Notes: generated by a model from the letters alone, not told the origin. A stretch of 34,321 nt of DNA from Planctomycetota bacterium (GCA_013816485.1 JACDEI010000002.1:1-34321), one strand, 5' to 3'; shown: positions 23,876-32,213, counted from the first letter of the stretch. Made by a program: numbers and translations.

Positions 23876-24835
23876 ATGATCACCGCTTGGTTGCCGACGG
23901 AAAAGGGACTGCAACGGGTCGACGCTGGCGTCGACAACGTTCCGGCCGACGCCGTCTGGATCGACGCGGTCGACATCACACGCGAAGAAGAATCCTTCCT
24001 CGAGAAGCATCTCTGCCTGGAGATGCCGACCCGTGCCGAAATGCAGGAGATCGAAGCGTCGAGCCGTCTGTACCGTGAAGGCAATGCCGCCTACATGACT
24101 TCGACGATGCTGATTAAGACCGAGACCGATTCGCCGGAGACCACCGCGGTCACGTTCATCCTCACCCCCAAGGTGCTCGTCACCTTGCGTTACGCTGAGC
24201 CGTGGTCCTTCCGCGTGTTCGCCAGCCGCGCGGCGAAGTGCGGTGCGCACAATGCCGATCTGACGTTCATCGCCCTGTTGGAGACCACCGTCGAGCGCCT
24301 CGCCGACTTGCTGGAATTGGTCAGCCTGGAGTTGGAGAACATCTCGCAGCAGACTTTCAAACTGCGCCAAGTCGGGCGGGAGATCGACTTGCAACGTTCG
24401 CTGATCAAGATCGGCCGCTGCGGCAACATCGCTGGCAAGGTGCGTGAAAGTCTGGTCGACAAAGGTCGCATGGTAATCTTCGCGGAACAGGCCGCGGCCG
24501 AAGCGCTGTGCGCTGAGGGCCGTGCGCGGATGAACGCGGTGCGCCGCGATATCCAGTCGCTGTCGGACCATGCCAGTCATACTTTCGGCAAGATCCAATT
24601 CCTGCTCGATGCCACGCTCGGTCTGATCAGCATTGACCAGAACCGCATCATCAAGTTGTTCTCTATCGCCGCAGTGATCTTCCTGCCGCCGACCCTAGTC
24701 GCGAGCATCTACGGCATGAATTACACGCTGTGGCCGCACAACGATTCTCCGTGGGGTTTCCCCTTCGCGATGGCACTGATGTGCATGTCGGTGGGCCTCA
24801 CCCTGTGGTACTTCAGACGACAGCGTTGGCTGTGA
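23876..24835 (+). CDS. corA: CorA-family magnesium/divalent cation transporter
   Basis: A 319-residue protein with the CorA layout: an N-terminal cytoplasmic alpha/beta domain (VWIDAVDITREEESFLEKH, ML-I-K-T, FILTPKVLVTLRY), a long helical stalk (LLETTVERLADLLELVSLELENIS...), then two C-terminal membrane helices. The first ends in the selectivity motif Y-GMN in ASIYGMNY, followed by the loop TLWPHNDSPWGFP and the second helix FAMALMCMSVGLTLWYF, ending in basic residues RRQRW. It should form a pentamer conducting Mg2+, Co2+ or Ni2+. No ribosome-binding site is evident before the ATG. It heads the rightward run with the phosphatase-like gene 37 nt on. No riboswitch-like structure was recognised upstream. 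Confidence 0.93.
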   Translation: MITAWLPTEKGLQRVDAGVDNVPADAVWIDAVDITREEESFLEKHLCLEMPTRAEMQEIEASSRLYREGNAAYMTSTMLIKTETDSPETTAVTFILTPKVLVTLRYAEPWSFRVFASRAAKCGAHNADLTFIALLETTVERLADLLELVSLELENISQQTFKLRQVGREIDLQRSLIKIGRCGNIAGKVRESLVDKGRMVIFAEQAAAEALCAEGRARMNAVRRDIQSLSDHASHTFGKIQFLLDATLGLISIDQNRIIKLFSIAAVIFLPPTLVASIYGMNYTLWPHNDSPWGFPFAMALMCMSVGLTLWYFRRQRWL

Positions 24836-24872
24836 GTCGCCCGTGAGCAGCCACCCACGACCCGGAGCGCCC

Positions 24873-25829
24873 ATGCCGCGTTTCCTGCTCCTCCTGTTGT
24901 TGGCCGTCGCCGGCGCCCTGCCCGCTGCCGACATCGTTGTGCCAACGGCCTGGAAAACCCGCCATGTGGTCGTCTTGGTGATCGACGGCCCACGCTGGAG
25001 TGAGACCTGGGGCAAAGCCGGACGTGATCTGATTCCGGTGCGCGCCCAGGTCCTCGCGCCACAGGGCGTGCTGTTGAACAACATGGCCAACAACGGGCCG
25101 ACCTACACCAACGCCGGCCACAGCGCGCTCACCACCGGTTTCTATCAGGAGATCAACAACAGCGGCCTGGAACTGCCACGCAATCCTAGCATCACCCAGC
25201 GTTTGATCGCCGCCGGTGCCGATCCGCAGCAGGTGTGGGTGGTCAGCAGCAAGGACAAGCTCCAGATTCTTACCGACAGCACCGCGCCGGGGTGGAACCA
25301 CCGCCACCTGTGCTCCGCCGATTGCGGCAAGGACGGTGCCGGGTCGGGTTATCGCGAAGACCAAGTGACCCTTGAACGGACGAAAGCCGTCCTCAGCAAA
25401 CACCGGCCACGCTACCTGCTGATCAACTTCCGTGAACCGGATTCGTCGGGCCATGCGAAGAAATGGGATGCGTACCTCGCCAACATCAAGACCACCGATG
25501 ACTACGCCGGCCAAGTATGGGCGCACATCCAGGCGGATCCGCAGATGAAGGATGTCACCACACTCTTCATCACCAACGATCACGGCCGTCATCTGGATGG
25601 ACACAAGGATGGCTACATCAGCCACGGCGATGATTGCGTCGGCTGCCGCAAGATCGAACTGCTGGCCATCGGTCCGGATTTCAAACGCGGGGTCACCGCT
25701 GATGTGCATCGCAGCCAGATCGATATCGCTGTCACCTCGGCGGCTCTGCTGGGGCTGACACTGCCCGCCAGCGAAGGTAAGCTGATGAGCGAACTGTTCG
25801 CCCAACCTCCTGGTGCGGATGCCAAGTAG
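24873..25829 (+). CDS. Exported alkaline-phosphatase-superfamily hydrolase (318 aa)
   Basis: Residues 1-19 are a signal peptide (MPRFLLLLLLAVAGALPAA). The mature part has the metal-binding pattern of the alkaline phosphatase/sulfatase superfamily: VVVLVIDGPRWSET (first metal Asp), TNAGHSALTTGFY (Thr/Ser nucleophile region, compare 'SxPxxxxxxTG'), and FITNDHGRH (Asp-His pair) followed by HGDDCVGCRKIELLAIGP. Members hydrolyse phosphate or sulfate esters or phosphodiesters; the substrate cannot be predicted. GGAG lies 6 nt before the ATG; a GTG 30 nt earlier is less likely. Its TAG is directly followed by the murD ATG without any gap, so the two are cotranscribed. A DCVGC pair of cysteines is uncommon in the family and could form a disulfide. 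Confidence 0.82.
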   Translation: MPRFLLLLLLAVAGALPAADIVVPTAWKTRHVVVLVIDGPRWSETWGKAGRDLIPVRAQVLAPQGVLLNNMANNGPTYTNAGHSALTTGFYQEINNSGLELPRNPSITQRLIAAGADPQQVWVVSSKDKLQILTDSTAPGWNHRHLCSADCGKDGAGSGYREDQVTLERTKAVLSKHRPRYLLINFREPDSSGHAKKWDAYLANIKTTDDYAGQVWAHIQADPQMKDVTTLFITNDHGRHLDGHKDGYISHGDDCVGCRKIELLAIGPDFKRGVTADVHRSQIDIAVTSAALLGLTLPASEGKLMSELFAQPPGADAK

Positions 25830-27125
25830 ATGGACCTGCGTGATCGTCGGGTGCTGATCTGGGGCTTCGGTCATCATGGTGGTGGTCTAGCCGCGGCACG
25901 TTTCTGCGCTGCCCGTGGTGCGCAGGTGTCGGTGCTGGAGAAGAAACCCGCCACGGCGCTGGGAGCCGGTGGTGCGGAAGCGTTGGCGCACGGATGGGCT
26001 TGGCACCTGGGCGATGCCAGCCATCCGGTGTTCGCGGCGAGCGATCTGATCGTCGCCTCACCGGCTATTCCGCCGCGTGCGTGGCCGGACAACCATCCGC
26101 CGGTGGTGCCGCCGGAAGGCCTGTTCTTTGCCAGCCATCGAGGCCGACGCGTGGCGGTGACCGGCACCAAGGGCAAGAGCACCACCGTACACATCATCGG
26201 TGCGCTGCTGGGTTGGACGGTGGGCGGCAACAGCAACGAACCGTTGCTTGAGGTGTTCACCCGCCTGGGACCCGAGGTGCCGGTGGTGTGCGAACTGTCG
26301 AGCTTCCAACTGCACTACCTGGCTGCGGATCCACCGCGTTTCGACGCGACGGTGTTGACCAGCCTGGCGCGTGATCACCTCGACTGGCATCCGGATGAGG
26401 CGCACTACCACGCGACCAAGCTGCGCATGGCGTCGTGGGGTGAGGTCTGCGTGGCTGCGCCTGAGGTCCAGCCGCGACTCACTGCTGACATCACACTGCT
26501 GCCGCTGGTGCGTTACCGCGATGGTGTGTTTGTTGGACCGACTGGTGAGCGTTTTGCTACGCGCGGAGATCTTGCGCTGCTGGGTGATCACAACGCGCAC
26601 AATGCCGGGCTGGCGTTGACCGTGGCCTTGCACCTTGGCTTGTCGCCTGCGCAGGCGGCGGCGCGTTTGCGTGGCGTTCGTGGCCTGCCGCATCGCTTGG
26701 AGCTGGTGCATGCCGCGCTCGGTGTGCGCTTCGTCAATGACTCGATCGCCACCACGCCTGAAGCGGCAATGGCTGGACTGGCGGCCATCGCTGGCCCGTT
26801 GGTGGTGATCCTCGGCGGTTCCGACAAGGGCGCTGATTACGATCAGCTCGCGTCCGCGGTCGCCGCACGTGGTGCACAGGCCATCGTGATTGGTCAGACG
26901 GCAAAAGTGATCAGCACGGCGCTCGGTCGCTGGGGCGTGAATGCGCATCGTGCAGATACGCTTTCTGATGCGGTCACCCGCGCGGTCGCGCAGCTCGGTC
27001 GTGGCGGCACCGTGCTGCTGAGCCCGGCGTGTGCCTCGTTCGACATGTTCAATGGTTTCGAAGATCGTGGCCGCCAATTCGCCGAGCAGGCGATCGCCCA
27101 CGGTACACGGCGCGCCTCCGGTTGA
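25830..27125 (+). CDS. murD: UDP-N-acetylmuramoylalanine--glutamate ligase
   Basis: A 431-residue Mur ligase. It has an N-terminal Rossmann-like domain (VLIWGFGHHGGGLAAARF), the ATP loop VTGTKGKSTT, GNSNEPLLEV, the MurD-type ELSSFQLHYL, ARDHLDWHPDEAHYHATKLRM, GDHNAHNAGLAL and a C-terminal domain with VNDSIATTPEAAMAGL, ILGGSDKGADY and LLSPACASFDMFNGFEDRG. It adds glutamate to UDP-MurNAc-Ala in cytoplasmic peptidoglycan synthesis. The usual NDSKAT is NDSIAT here, as in some clostridial MurD and, in part, the L-glutamate-adding MurD2 group, so the isomer is most likely but not certainly D-Glu. The gene stands apart from any division/cell-wall cluster, placed directly after the phosphatase-like gene. 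Confidence 0.92.
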   Translation: MDLRDRRVLIWGFGHHGGGLAAARFCAARGAQVSVLEKKPATALGAGGAEALAHGWAWHLGDASHPVFAASDLIVASPAIPPRAWPDNHPPVVPPEGLFFASHRGRRVAVTGTKGKSTTVHIIGALLGWTVGGNSNEPLLEVFTRLGPEVPVVCELSSFQLHYLAADPPRFDATVLTSLARDHLDWHPDEAHYHATKLRMASWGEVCVAAPEVQPRLTADITLLPLVRYRDGVFVGPTGERFATRGDLALLGDHNAHNAGLALTVALHLGLSPAQAAARLRGVRGLPHRLELVHAALGVRFVNDSIATTPEAAMAGLAAIAGPLVVILGGSDKGADYDQLASAVAARGAQAIVIGQTAKVISTALGRWGVNAHRADTLSDAVTRAVAQLGRGGTVLLSPACASFDMFNGFEDRGRQFAEQAIAHGTRRASG

Positions 27126-27216
27126 TCCGAGCGCTCCGGATGCAGTTGCCGTCCGGGGCCCACCCGCACCATGCACGGTGCCTGCGGCCATGGCGGCGGC
27201 AGCCCAGGACCAGCAC

Positions 27217-29076
27217 ATGGGTAGCGTGTACGACGAACTGGTCGCGACCCTTGCTGTTTGGCGTGAGCGTTATGCCACCCGACCGCAGGACGAGATCTTG
27301 CGCCTGCTGCTGTTGGCGGTCGAACGCGAACAGGTGGTGACCACGGGCTACCGCGAAACCGCCATCCGTGGCCGCCTGGAGGCGATGCCGATCAGCGATG
27401 AGGTGCGTGATCTGTTGCGTCAGGCGTTGCTGTGGACCTGGCAGGATGAGGAGATGCATGCGGTTTATGTCCGCGGTGCATTGCTCAGGCTCGGCCGTCG
27501 CCTGGTGACGCTGCGGGTGGCGCTGCACCAACTGATCGGCTGCATCGGCGGGTGGGCAGGTGCCGTGCAGCAGCACCTGCCGTGGTCGCGTGCGCCGTTC
27601 ATCCGCCTGCTCGCCGCGGGTATCACCGGCCTGGGTATCCTGAGCGGCGCGGTGCCCCCAGCAGTGCGCGGCCACCTGCGGTATCAACCGTTCCGCGACT
27701 TTTGCGCCTTCAACGTCGATGCCGAGCGCACCGCCGCCTTGTGTTTCGCGCGTCTGAACACGCTGCTGGCCACCCACGGAGGATTTCCGCCGGCGATGCT
27801 CGATGACCTGCGGCTGGTGCAGGAGGACGAGGAGCGTCATGAGCGCCTGTTCGCTCTGCTCGCCAAGTCCTTCACTGCCGAGGATCGTCTGGCCGACGGG
27901 GTCACGATGGAGCACCTGGTCGAAGCGATCGGCACCATCAGCCGGGAATTCCTGCCCAGGGCGATGCGCGCAGAAGTCGGGACCCTCGGCAGCCTGACAC
28001 CAGTGACGGTGCTGGAGGATCCAGCTGCGGTGCAGGATCCGGTGGTGCTGCTACATCGCGCACTCGCCCAGGCGCAAGTCGCAGAACTGCTGAGTCGTCG
28101 GGTACAGGAGTGCGGTCGATCATTGGCGGATCTGCGCGTGGCGATCAAACCGTCGTTCATGTTCGCGTATCATCGCGACGATCCCTCGCCGATCACCGAC
28201 CCGCGCTTGGTGCTGGCGCTTGCCCGGTGGTTGCGCGCCCAGGGGGTCGGCGACGTAGCCGTACTTGAAAGTCCGTCGGTCTATGACCACTTCTTCCGTG
28301 GGCGCAGCGTCGCTGAGGTCGCCGCCTATGTCGGACTCACCGGCGACGAGATCCGGCTGGTGGACATTGCCGCCGACCAGGTGCCGCACCGACATGGGCG
28401 TGGTATGGGGCAAGGCAGCATTGCGCGGACCTGGAAGGACGCGGATCTGCGCATCAGCTTTGGCAAGCTGCGCAGCCATCCGATCGATGATGCGATGCTG
28501 ACCCTCAGCAATCTGGAATGGCTTGGCGCGTCGCACGACGATCTGCTGTTCGCCGAACGACAGGCGCATCGGCAGAACGCCACGGTTATGCAGATCGTCG
28601 AGTTCCCACCCCATCTCGCGCTGCTCGACGCCGTCAGCGCCGTACCCGATGGCGTGGTCGGCATGATGGGCACCCGCCGTGCGCTCCATCCTGGACGCTT
28701 GTATGTCGGTGGTGATGCCCTGGCGGTGGATGTGGTGGCAGCACGGCACCTGGGCATCGCGGATCCACAGACGGTGCTGCATTTGCGCACGGCCTGTACG
28801 TGGCTGGGCGTCACGCGTCCGCAGGTGGCGGTCCATGGCTGCGATACGTTGCTGGCAGGTTGGCGTGGACCACGCCACTCCGGCTGGTCGGCATTCCTCT
28901 GCCTGCTGGCGTTTCCGCTCTACGTTTTGGCCAGTGGCCGTGGAACGGTGTTCGTGCCGGCGATGGACGAAGGACGTTTTCCGCCCACGCGACCGGTCGG
29001 GTTGGTGCTGCGCAGCGTCCGCAGAATCGTGCGCCGGATCCTTGGCCTGCGTCCCTCAATGATCGCCGCGTCATGA
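27217..29076 (+). CDS. Fusion of a ferritin-like di-iron domain and DUF362 (619 aa)
   Basis: Residues 1-220 look like a ferritin-like four-helix di-iron domain: Glu38 region (AVEREQV), Glu78-x-x-His81 (DEEMHAVY), Glu170 (NVDAERTA) and Glu205-x-x-His208 (EDEERHERLF). A hydrophobic stretch lies between the two helix pairs (about 127-150). Residues 305-565 match DUF362: VAIKPSFMF, TDPRLVLALARWLRAQG, VLESPSVYDHFF, RLVDIAADQV, DLRISFGKLRSHPIDDAMLTLSNLEWLG and GGDALAVDVVAARHLGI. A second hydrophobic stretch (LLAFPLYVLASG) follows near the C-terminus. DUF362 has no settled function; ferritin-like domains carry out O2-dependent oxidations or store iron. The start has AGGA 7 nt upstream. Its stop overlaps the CrtI-like gene (ATGA), so these are cotranslated partners. 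Confidence 0.82.
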   Translation: MGSVYDELVATLAVWRERYATRPQDEILRLLLLAVEREQVVTTGYRETAIRGRLEAMPISDEVRDLLRQALLWTWQDEEMHAVYVRGALLRLGRRLVTLRVALHQLIGCIGGWAGAVQQHLPWSRAPFIRLLAAGITGLGILSGAVPPAVRGHLRYQPFRDFCAFNVDAERTAALCFARLNTLLATHGGFPPAMLDDLRLVQEDEERHERLFALLAKSFTAEDRLADGVTMEHLVEAIGTISREFLPRAMRAEVGTLGSLTPVTVLEDPAAVQDPVVLLHRALAQAQVAELLSRRVQECGRSLADLRVAIKPSFMFAYHRDDPSPITDPRLVLALARWLRAQGVGDVAVLESPSVYDHFFRGRSVAEVAAYVGLTGDEIRLVDIAADQVPHRHGRGMGQGSIARTWKDADLRISFGKLRSHPIDDAMLTLSNLEWLGASHDDLLFAERQAHRQNATVMQIVEFPPHLALLDAVSAVPDGVVGMMGTRRALHPGRLYVGGDALAVDVVAARHLGIADPQTVLHLRTACTWLGVTRPQVAVHGCDTLLAGWRGPRHSGWSAFLCLLAFPLYVLASGRGTVFVPAMDEGRFPPTRPVGLVLRSVRRIVRRILGLRPSMIAAS

Positions 29077-30476
29077 GCAATCATCCGGTGGTGATCATCG
29101 GCGCGGGCATGGGTGGTCTGACGGCGGCGATCCGCCTCGCCCGGGGTGGGATTGCGGTGCAGGTGGTGGAAGCCCGGTCGGTCCCCGGCGGCTTGGCCGC
29201 GCCGGTGTCGTTCGCGGGCAGATCCTTCGATGCCGGGCCTTACATCCTGCTCGACCGTCCTGGGCTGACGTGGGCGTTCGAACAGCTCGGGTTGGAACTG
29301 GCTAGCCTGGTTGATCTGCGGCCGATCGAACATCCCTACGAAGTTACTTCCGCTGAGGGCGTGGTTGCGATCCATCGTGAGGTGGAGCGGACGGCGGATG
29401 GCTTTGAACGTCGTTGGCCGGGAAGCGCCAAACCCTACCACCGGTTTGTCGCCGAGATGACGCGCATCCATGCGCGTCTGCAACCGTTGCTGCACGTGTC
29501 GCGCCCAGGGCTCGGTGCGCTCATCGCCTGCGGCGGCTGGCGGCACATCCGTTTCCTGCGGCGGTCACTGGGCGAGGTGCTGCGCGCGAGTCGGCTACCG
29601 GGACCGGTCATCCAAGCGCTCGGCATCTGGACGCATGTGGCCGGGCAAACGTTGAATCTGGCACCGAGTCCCATGGCCTTCGTGCCGGCGCTCATCCATG
29701 GACCTGGTGCGTGGTATCCGGTGGGGGGCATCGGTGCCGTGGTGGAGGTGTTGGTGCGTGCGCTCGAACGCCTGGGAGTATCGATCCGCTTTTCGACCCG
29801 CGTGAGCGCCATCCGTACCGTTCAGGGCGCTGTAAGTGGCGTCGAACTTGCCGATGGCGGTTTCATCGCCGCTGAGCGCGTGCTAAGCGACGTGCATGGC
29901 GTCGGTACCTATTGTGATCTGGTGCCGGCGATAACTCCCAGGGTCAAGCACCGGTTGGCCGCGCTGCCGCTGCAATCCCCAGGCGTGTGCATCTACCTGA
30001 CCGGCCGCGTACGTGCAGCAATGTCGTCAGCGCCCTACCTGCGTTTTCAGCTTCCCGACGATCATGGCCTGTGTCGTCTGCTGGTGCAGCCATCGGTCGT
30101 TGTTCCGGAGAACGAGAACGTGGTCGGCATGCGCCTGATCGCACCCATGCGTCATGCTGAAGCGCAGGCCATGGGCGCCGTTGGCCAGCAGGCGTTCGCT
30201 GAACGGCTGATTGCGGAACCGTGGTGGCGTGCCCATGTCGACGATGCCCAGGTCTTGCATGTACGCACGCCCAGCGAATGGGGCGCGACCTGCCACCTGC
30301 ATCGCGACAGCATGAACCCGGTAATGACCGCGGCCTTCATGCGCGCTGGGCGCTTGGCCCATCGCAGTCCCTACGTCGACGGCCTGCATCTGGCCGGCAG
30401 TTCCACCCACCCTGGGCAGTGGCTGAGTTTCTGCGCCATGTCCGGCATCCTCGCGGCGGACGAGGTGCTGAAGTGA
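29073..30476 (+). CDS. CrtI/phytoene-desaturase-like FAD oxidoreductase (467 aa)
   Basis: The N-terminus PVVIIGAGMGGLTAAIRLAR is a dinucleotide-binding motif, followed by VVEARSVPGGLAAP and FDAGPYILLDRPGL, the arrangement of the carotenoid desaturase/isomerase (CrtI/CrtN/CrtO) and related flavin amine oxidase families. The C-terminus DGLHLAGSSTHPGQWLSFCAMSG is the second FAD-contact region ('GLYLVGA-x-THPG'). YPVGGIGAVVEVLVRALERLG is the substrate-side segment. It should oxidise or isomerise a lipophilic, polyene or terpenoid-like substrate. No phytoene synthase is nearby, so a carotenoid role is only possible, not shown. It overlaps the upstream ferritin-like/DUF362 gene by ATGA and ends in the 11-nt repeat that leads into the hydrolase gene. 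Confidence 0.85.
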   Translation: MSNHPVVIIGAGMGGLTAAIRLARGGIAVQVVEARSVPGGLAAPVSFAGRSFDAGPYILLDRPGLTWAFEQLGLELASLVDLRPIEHPYEVTSAEGVVAIHREVERTADGFERRWPGSAKPYHRFVAEMTRIHARLQPLLHVSRPGLGALIACGGWRHIRFLRRSLGEVLRASRLPGPVIQALGIWTHVAGQTLNLAPSPMAFVPALIHGPGAWYPVGGIGAVVEVLVRALERLGVSIRFSTRVSAIRTVQGAVSGVELADGGFIAAERVLSDVHGVGTYCDLVPAITPRVKHRLAALPLQSPGVCIYLTGRVRAAMSSAPYLRFQLPDDHGLCRLLVQPSVVVPENENVVGMRLIAPMRHAEAQAMGAVGQQAFAERLIAEPWWRAHVDDAQVLHVRTPSEWGATCHLHRDSMNPVMTAAFMRAGRLAHRSPYVDGLHLAGSSTHPGQWLSFCAMSGILAADEVLK

Positions 30477-30508
30477 TGCTGAAGCGATGCTGAAGCGATG
30501 CTGACGAC
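30465..30508 (+). repeat. 11-nt tandem repeat spanning a stop/start junction, four units
   Basis: Units GTGCTGAAGTG, ATGCTGAAGCG, ATGCTGAAGCG and ATGCTGACGAC begin at 30465, 30476, 30487 and 30498. The first holds the CrtI-like stop codon; the last starts the hydrolase gene. The ATGs at 30476 and 30487 each open a five-codon frame (M-L-K-R-C) ending in TGA, in the two other frames. It may couple translation of the two genes. Confidence 0.8.
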
Positions 30509-31322
30509 TACCCGTGAGGTAATGCCTGATGGACATGCGGTGCGGGTCGCGCGCCTGGGATCCCGCGGCGGCGTTCCCTATGTGCTGCTGCATGGTTATC
30601 CGGACAACCTCCAGCTCTGGAGCCGGGTCGCGCCGCTGCTGGCGCGGCGTCAGGACGTCATCGTCTTCGATTGGCCCGGGATGGGTGACAGCGATGCGTG
30701 GTCGGGAGGTGCGACACCGCAGCATCAGGCCGAGCGTCTGGTTGCCCTGCTTGATCAGTGGCGCATCCCCACTGCCGATGTGGTGGGCATGGACATGGGC
30801 GGACAGCCAGCACTGGTCGCAGCTGCGCAGAATCCGCAGCGCGTACGGCGATTGGTGGTGATGAACTCGCTGGTACTGGCGGATGAGCGGACCTCGTGGG
30901 AGATCGCACTCTTGCGGCGATATGGCTGGAACCGCTGGCTGCTGCGCAATCTGCCGCATGGGGTCTTCCACCGTGCGTGGCGCACCTCGCTGCCGCTGGG
31001 ATGTGCCTTGCCGGTGGATCTGCGCGATGACCTGTGGCGCGGTTTCTCACGTCCGGAGGTGCGGGCCTTCATCATCAAGCTGTGCGTCGGATACCAGGCG
31101 AGTCTGCCTCGCCTGCCGGAACTCTATCGCCAAGTCCGCTGTCCGACCGCGCTGATCTGGGGCGCGCGCGATCGGCATTTTCACCCACGGCATGGTGAAC
31201 GCCTACGGGCGATGATCCCTGGGGCGACCTGCACGATCATCCCTGGCGGGGAGCATTGGATGGTCTGGCATGCGGCCGATACAGTGGCGGCGGCGATCAT
31301 CGCCAGCGGATCAAGGAAGTGA
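30498..31322 (+). CDS. Alpha/beta hydrolase with Asp nucleophile (haloalkane dehalogenase/epoxide hydrolase type)
   Basis: A 274-residue alpha/beta hydrolase. LLHGYPDNLQLW carries the HG oxyanion-hole motif, and VFDWPGMGDSD precedes the nucleophile elbow VVGMDMGGQPAL. There the nucleophile is Asp rather than Ser, as in haloalkane dehalogenases and epoxide hydrolases. LIWGARDRHFHP supplies the acid and PGGEHWMVW the catalytic His. Such enzymes open epoxides or cleave C-halogen bonds through an alkyl-enzyme ester. The start is the ATG of the last tandem-repeat unit. It follows the CrtI-like gene within 22 nt, so an epoxide or similar intermediate made by the neighbours is a plausible substrate (inference). 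Its last 12 nt overlap the 3' end of the leftward mutarotase gene. Confidence 0.83.
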   Translation: MLTTTREVMPDGHAVRVARLGSRGGVPYVLLHGYPDNLQLWSRVAPLLARRQDVIVFDWPGMGDSDAWSGGATPQHQAERLVALLDQWRIPTADVVGMDMGGQPALVAAAQNPQRVRRLVVMNSLVLADERTSWEIALLRRYGWNRWLLRNLPHGVFHRAWRTSLPLGCALPVDLRDDLWRGFSRPEVRAFIIKLCVGYQASLPRLPELYRQVRCPTALIWGARDRHFHPRHGERLRAMIPGATCTIIPGGEHWMVWHAADTVAAAIIASGSRK

Positions 31323-32213
31323 TGCGATCGCGATATGCGCCACCAAGTGGTGGCTGCCGCCAGGCGGAATGGTCAGCACATGATCGAGCGCGTTCAACGT
31401 TTCGACGCACAGCATGCCTGGCCATTCATCATCGCCGAAATCCGCCATCGCCTTGGCCTTGGCGATCCACGGATTCCACACCACCGTGGCCAGGGAGTTC
31501 TCCTTGGCGATCACCAGCCGCCGTTGCAGGAGCGGATCGTTTACCGTGCAGGTGGCGGTGGTGCCCAGATAGACGCGATCGGTCTCCGCGGTGATGGTCA
31601 CGTCGCCGGAGTCGCTCAGACGTTGGCTCTGACGCATGCGATCGACGTAGGTGGTGTCGGACAATCCGCTGATGGCGATCTGGCGCACATCGCCGACCGT
31701 CAGGTAGGTGTGTAGGGCCTCGGCACAGGTGAAGGGGGCGGTTCCGGGATTGTCGATGCGTAGATCGAGGTCAAGTGTCGCGCCGACCGTGATGGTGTAG
31801 CGCAGGACGAAGTCGTGCGGCCAGACGCGCAGCGTGTGCTCATCGCTCTTGAGGCTCAGCACGACACGGGTGCGTCCATCGCTGAGCGCAGCGGTTTCCT
31901 CCAGGGTCCAGTCGCGACTGCGGACGAAGCCGTGCACCGGCAGCGAACTGTCGCTCGCGTGTGGTCCGAACCAGGGCCAGCAGATCGGTACGCCACCGCG
32001 GATGGGTTTTCCGCTCTGGAACAGACTCTTCGCACTCAACCACAGGACCGGCGGCCCGGCGTGTGGTTGGAAACGCGTCACCTGGGCGCCGAGCAGGTAG
32101 ACCTCCGCCGTGGCGTGGCGGTTGTGTACGGTGATGTGCGGCAAGCCGTGGGCATCGTTGGCGATGGTGAGGTGGTCAGGAAGCGCGAAGCACTGGGCGA
32201 GATCGATGGACAT
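31311..32213 (-). CDS. D-hexose-6-phosphate mutarotase (aldose 1-epimerase family, YeaD-like)
   Basis: About 300 residues closely matching E. coli YeaD in layout: VLWLSAKSLFQSGKPIRGGVPICWPWFGP (IRGGVP-CWPWFGP being the family signature), LPVHGFVRSRDW (active-site His), VWPHDFVLRYTITVG, AEALHTYLTVGDVRQIAISGL, DRVYL, TVVWNPWIAKAKAMADFGDDEW and MLCVETLN (catalytic-type Glu). It interconverts the alpha and beta anomers of hexose-6-phosphates in the cytoplasm. I chose the ATG at 32213 by homology; an ATG at 32240 is also possible, and the frame remains open to a TTG at 32252. No Shine-Dalgarno site is clear. It is divergent from nadB (75 nt apart) and converges, with a 12-nt overlap, on the alpha/beta hydrolase gene. 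Confidence 0.88.
   Translation of the reverse strand: MSIDLAQCFALPDHLTIANDAHGLPHITVHNRHATAEVYLLGAQVTRFQPHAGPPVLWLSAKSLFQSGKPIRGGVPICWPWFGPHASDSSLPVHGFVRSRDWTLEETAALSDGRTRVVLSLKSDEHTLRVWPHDFVLRYTITVGATLDLDLRIDNPGTAPFTCAEALHTYLTVGDVRQIAISGLSDTTYVDRMRQSQRLSDSGDVTITAETDRVYLGTTATCTVNDPLLQRRLVIAKENSLATVVWNPWIAKAKAMADFGDDEWPGMLCVETLNALDHVLTIPPGGSHHLVAHIAIASLP

Noticed and set aside
27049..27915. Minus-strand 288-residue frame opposite the ferritin-like domain
   Set aside because: Gln/His/Arg-rich translation with no motif; the plus strand has the di-iron ligand pattern and a good ribosome-binding site.
31311..31322. 12-nt tail-to-tail overlap of the hydrolase and mutarotase genes as a regulatory feature
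   Set aside because: Both stop codons are ordinary and short convergent overlaps are common in compact genomes; nothing further is seen.
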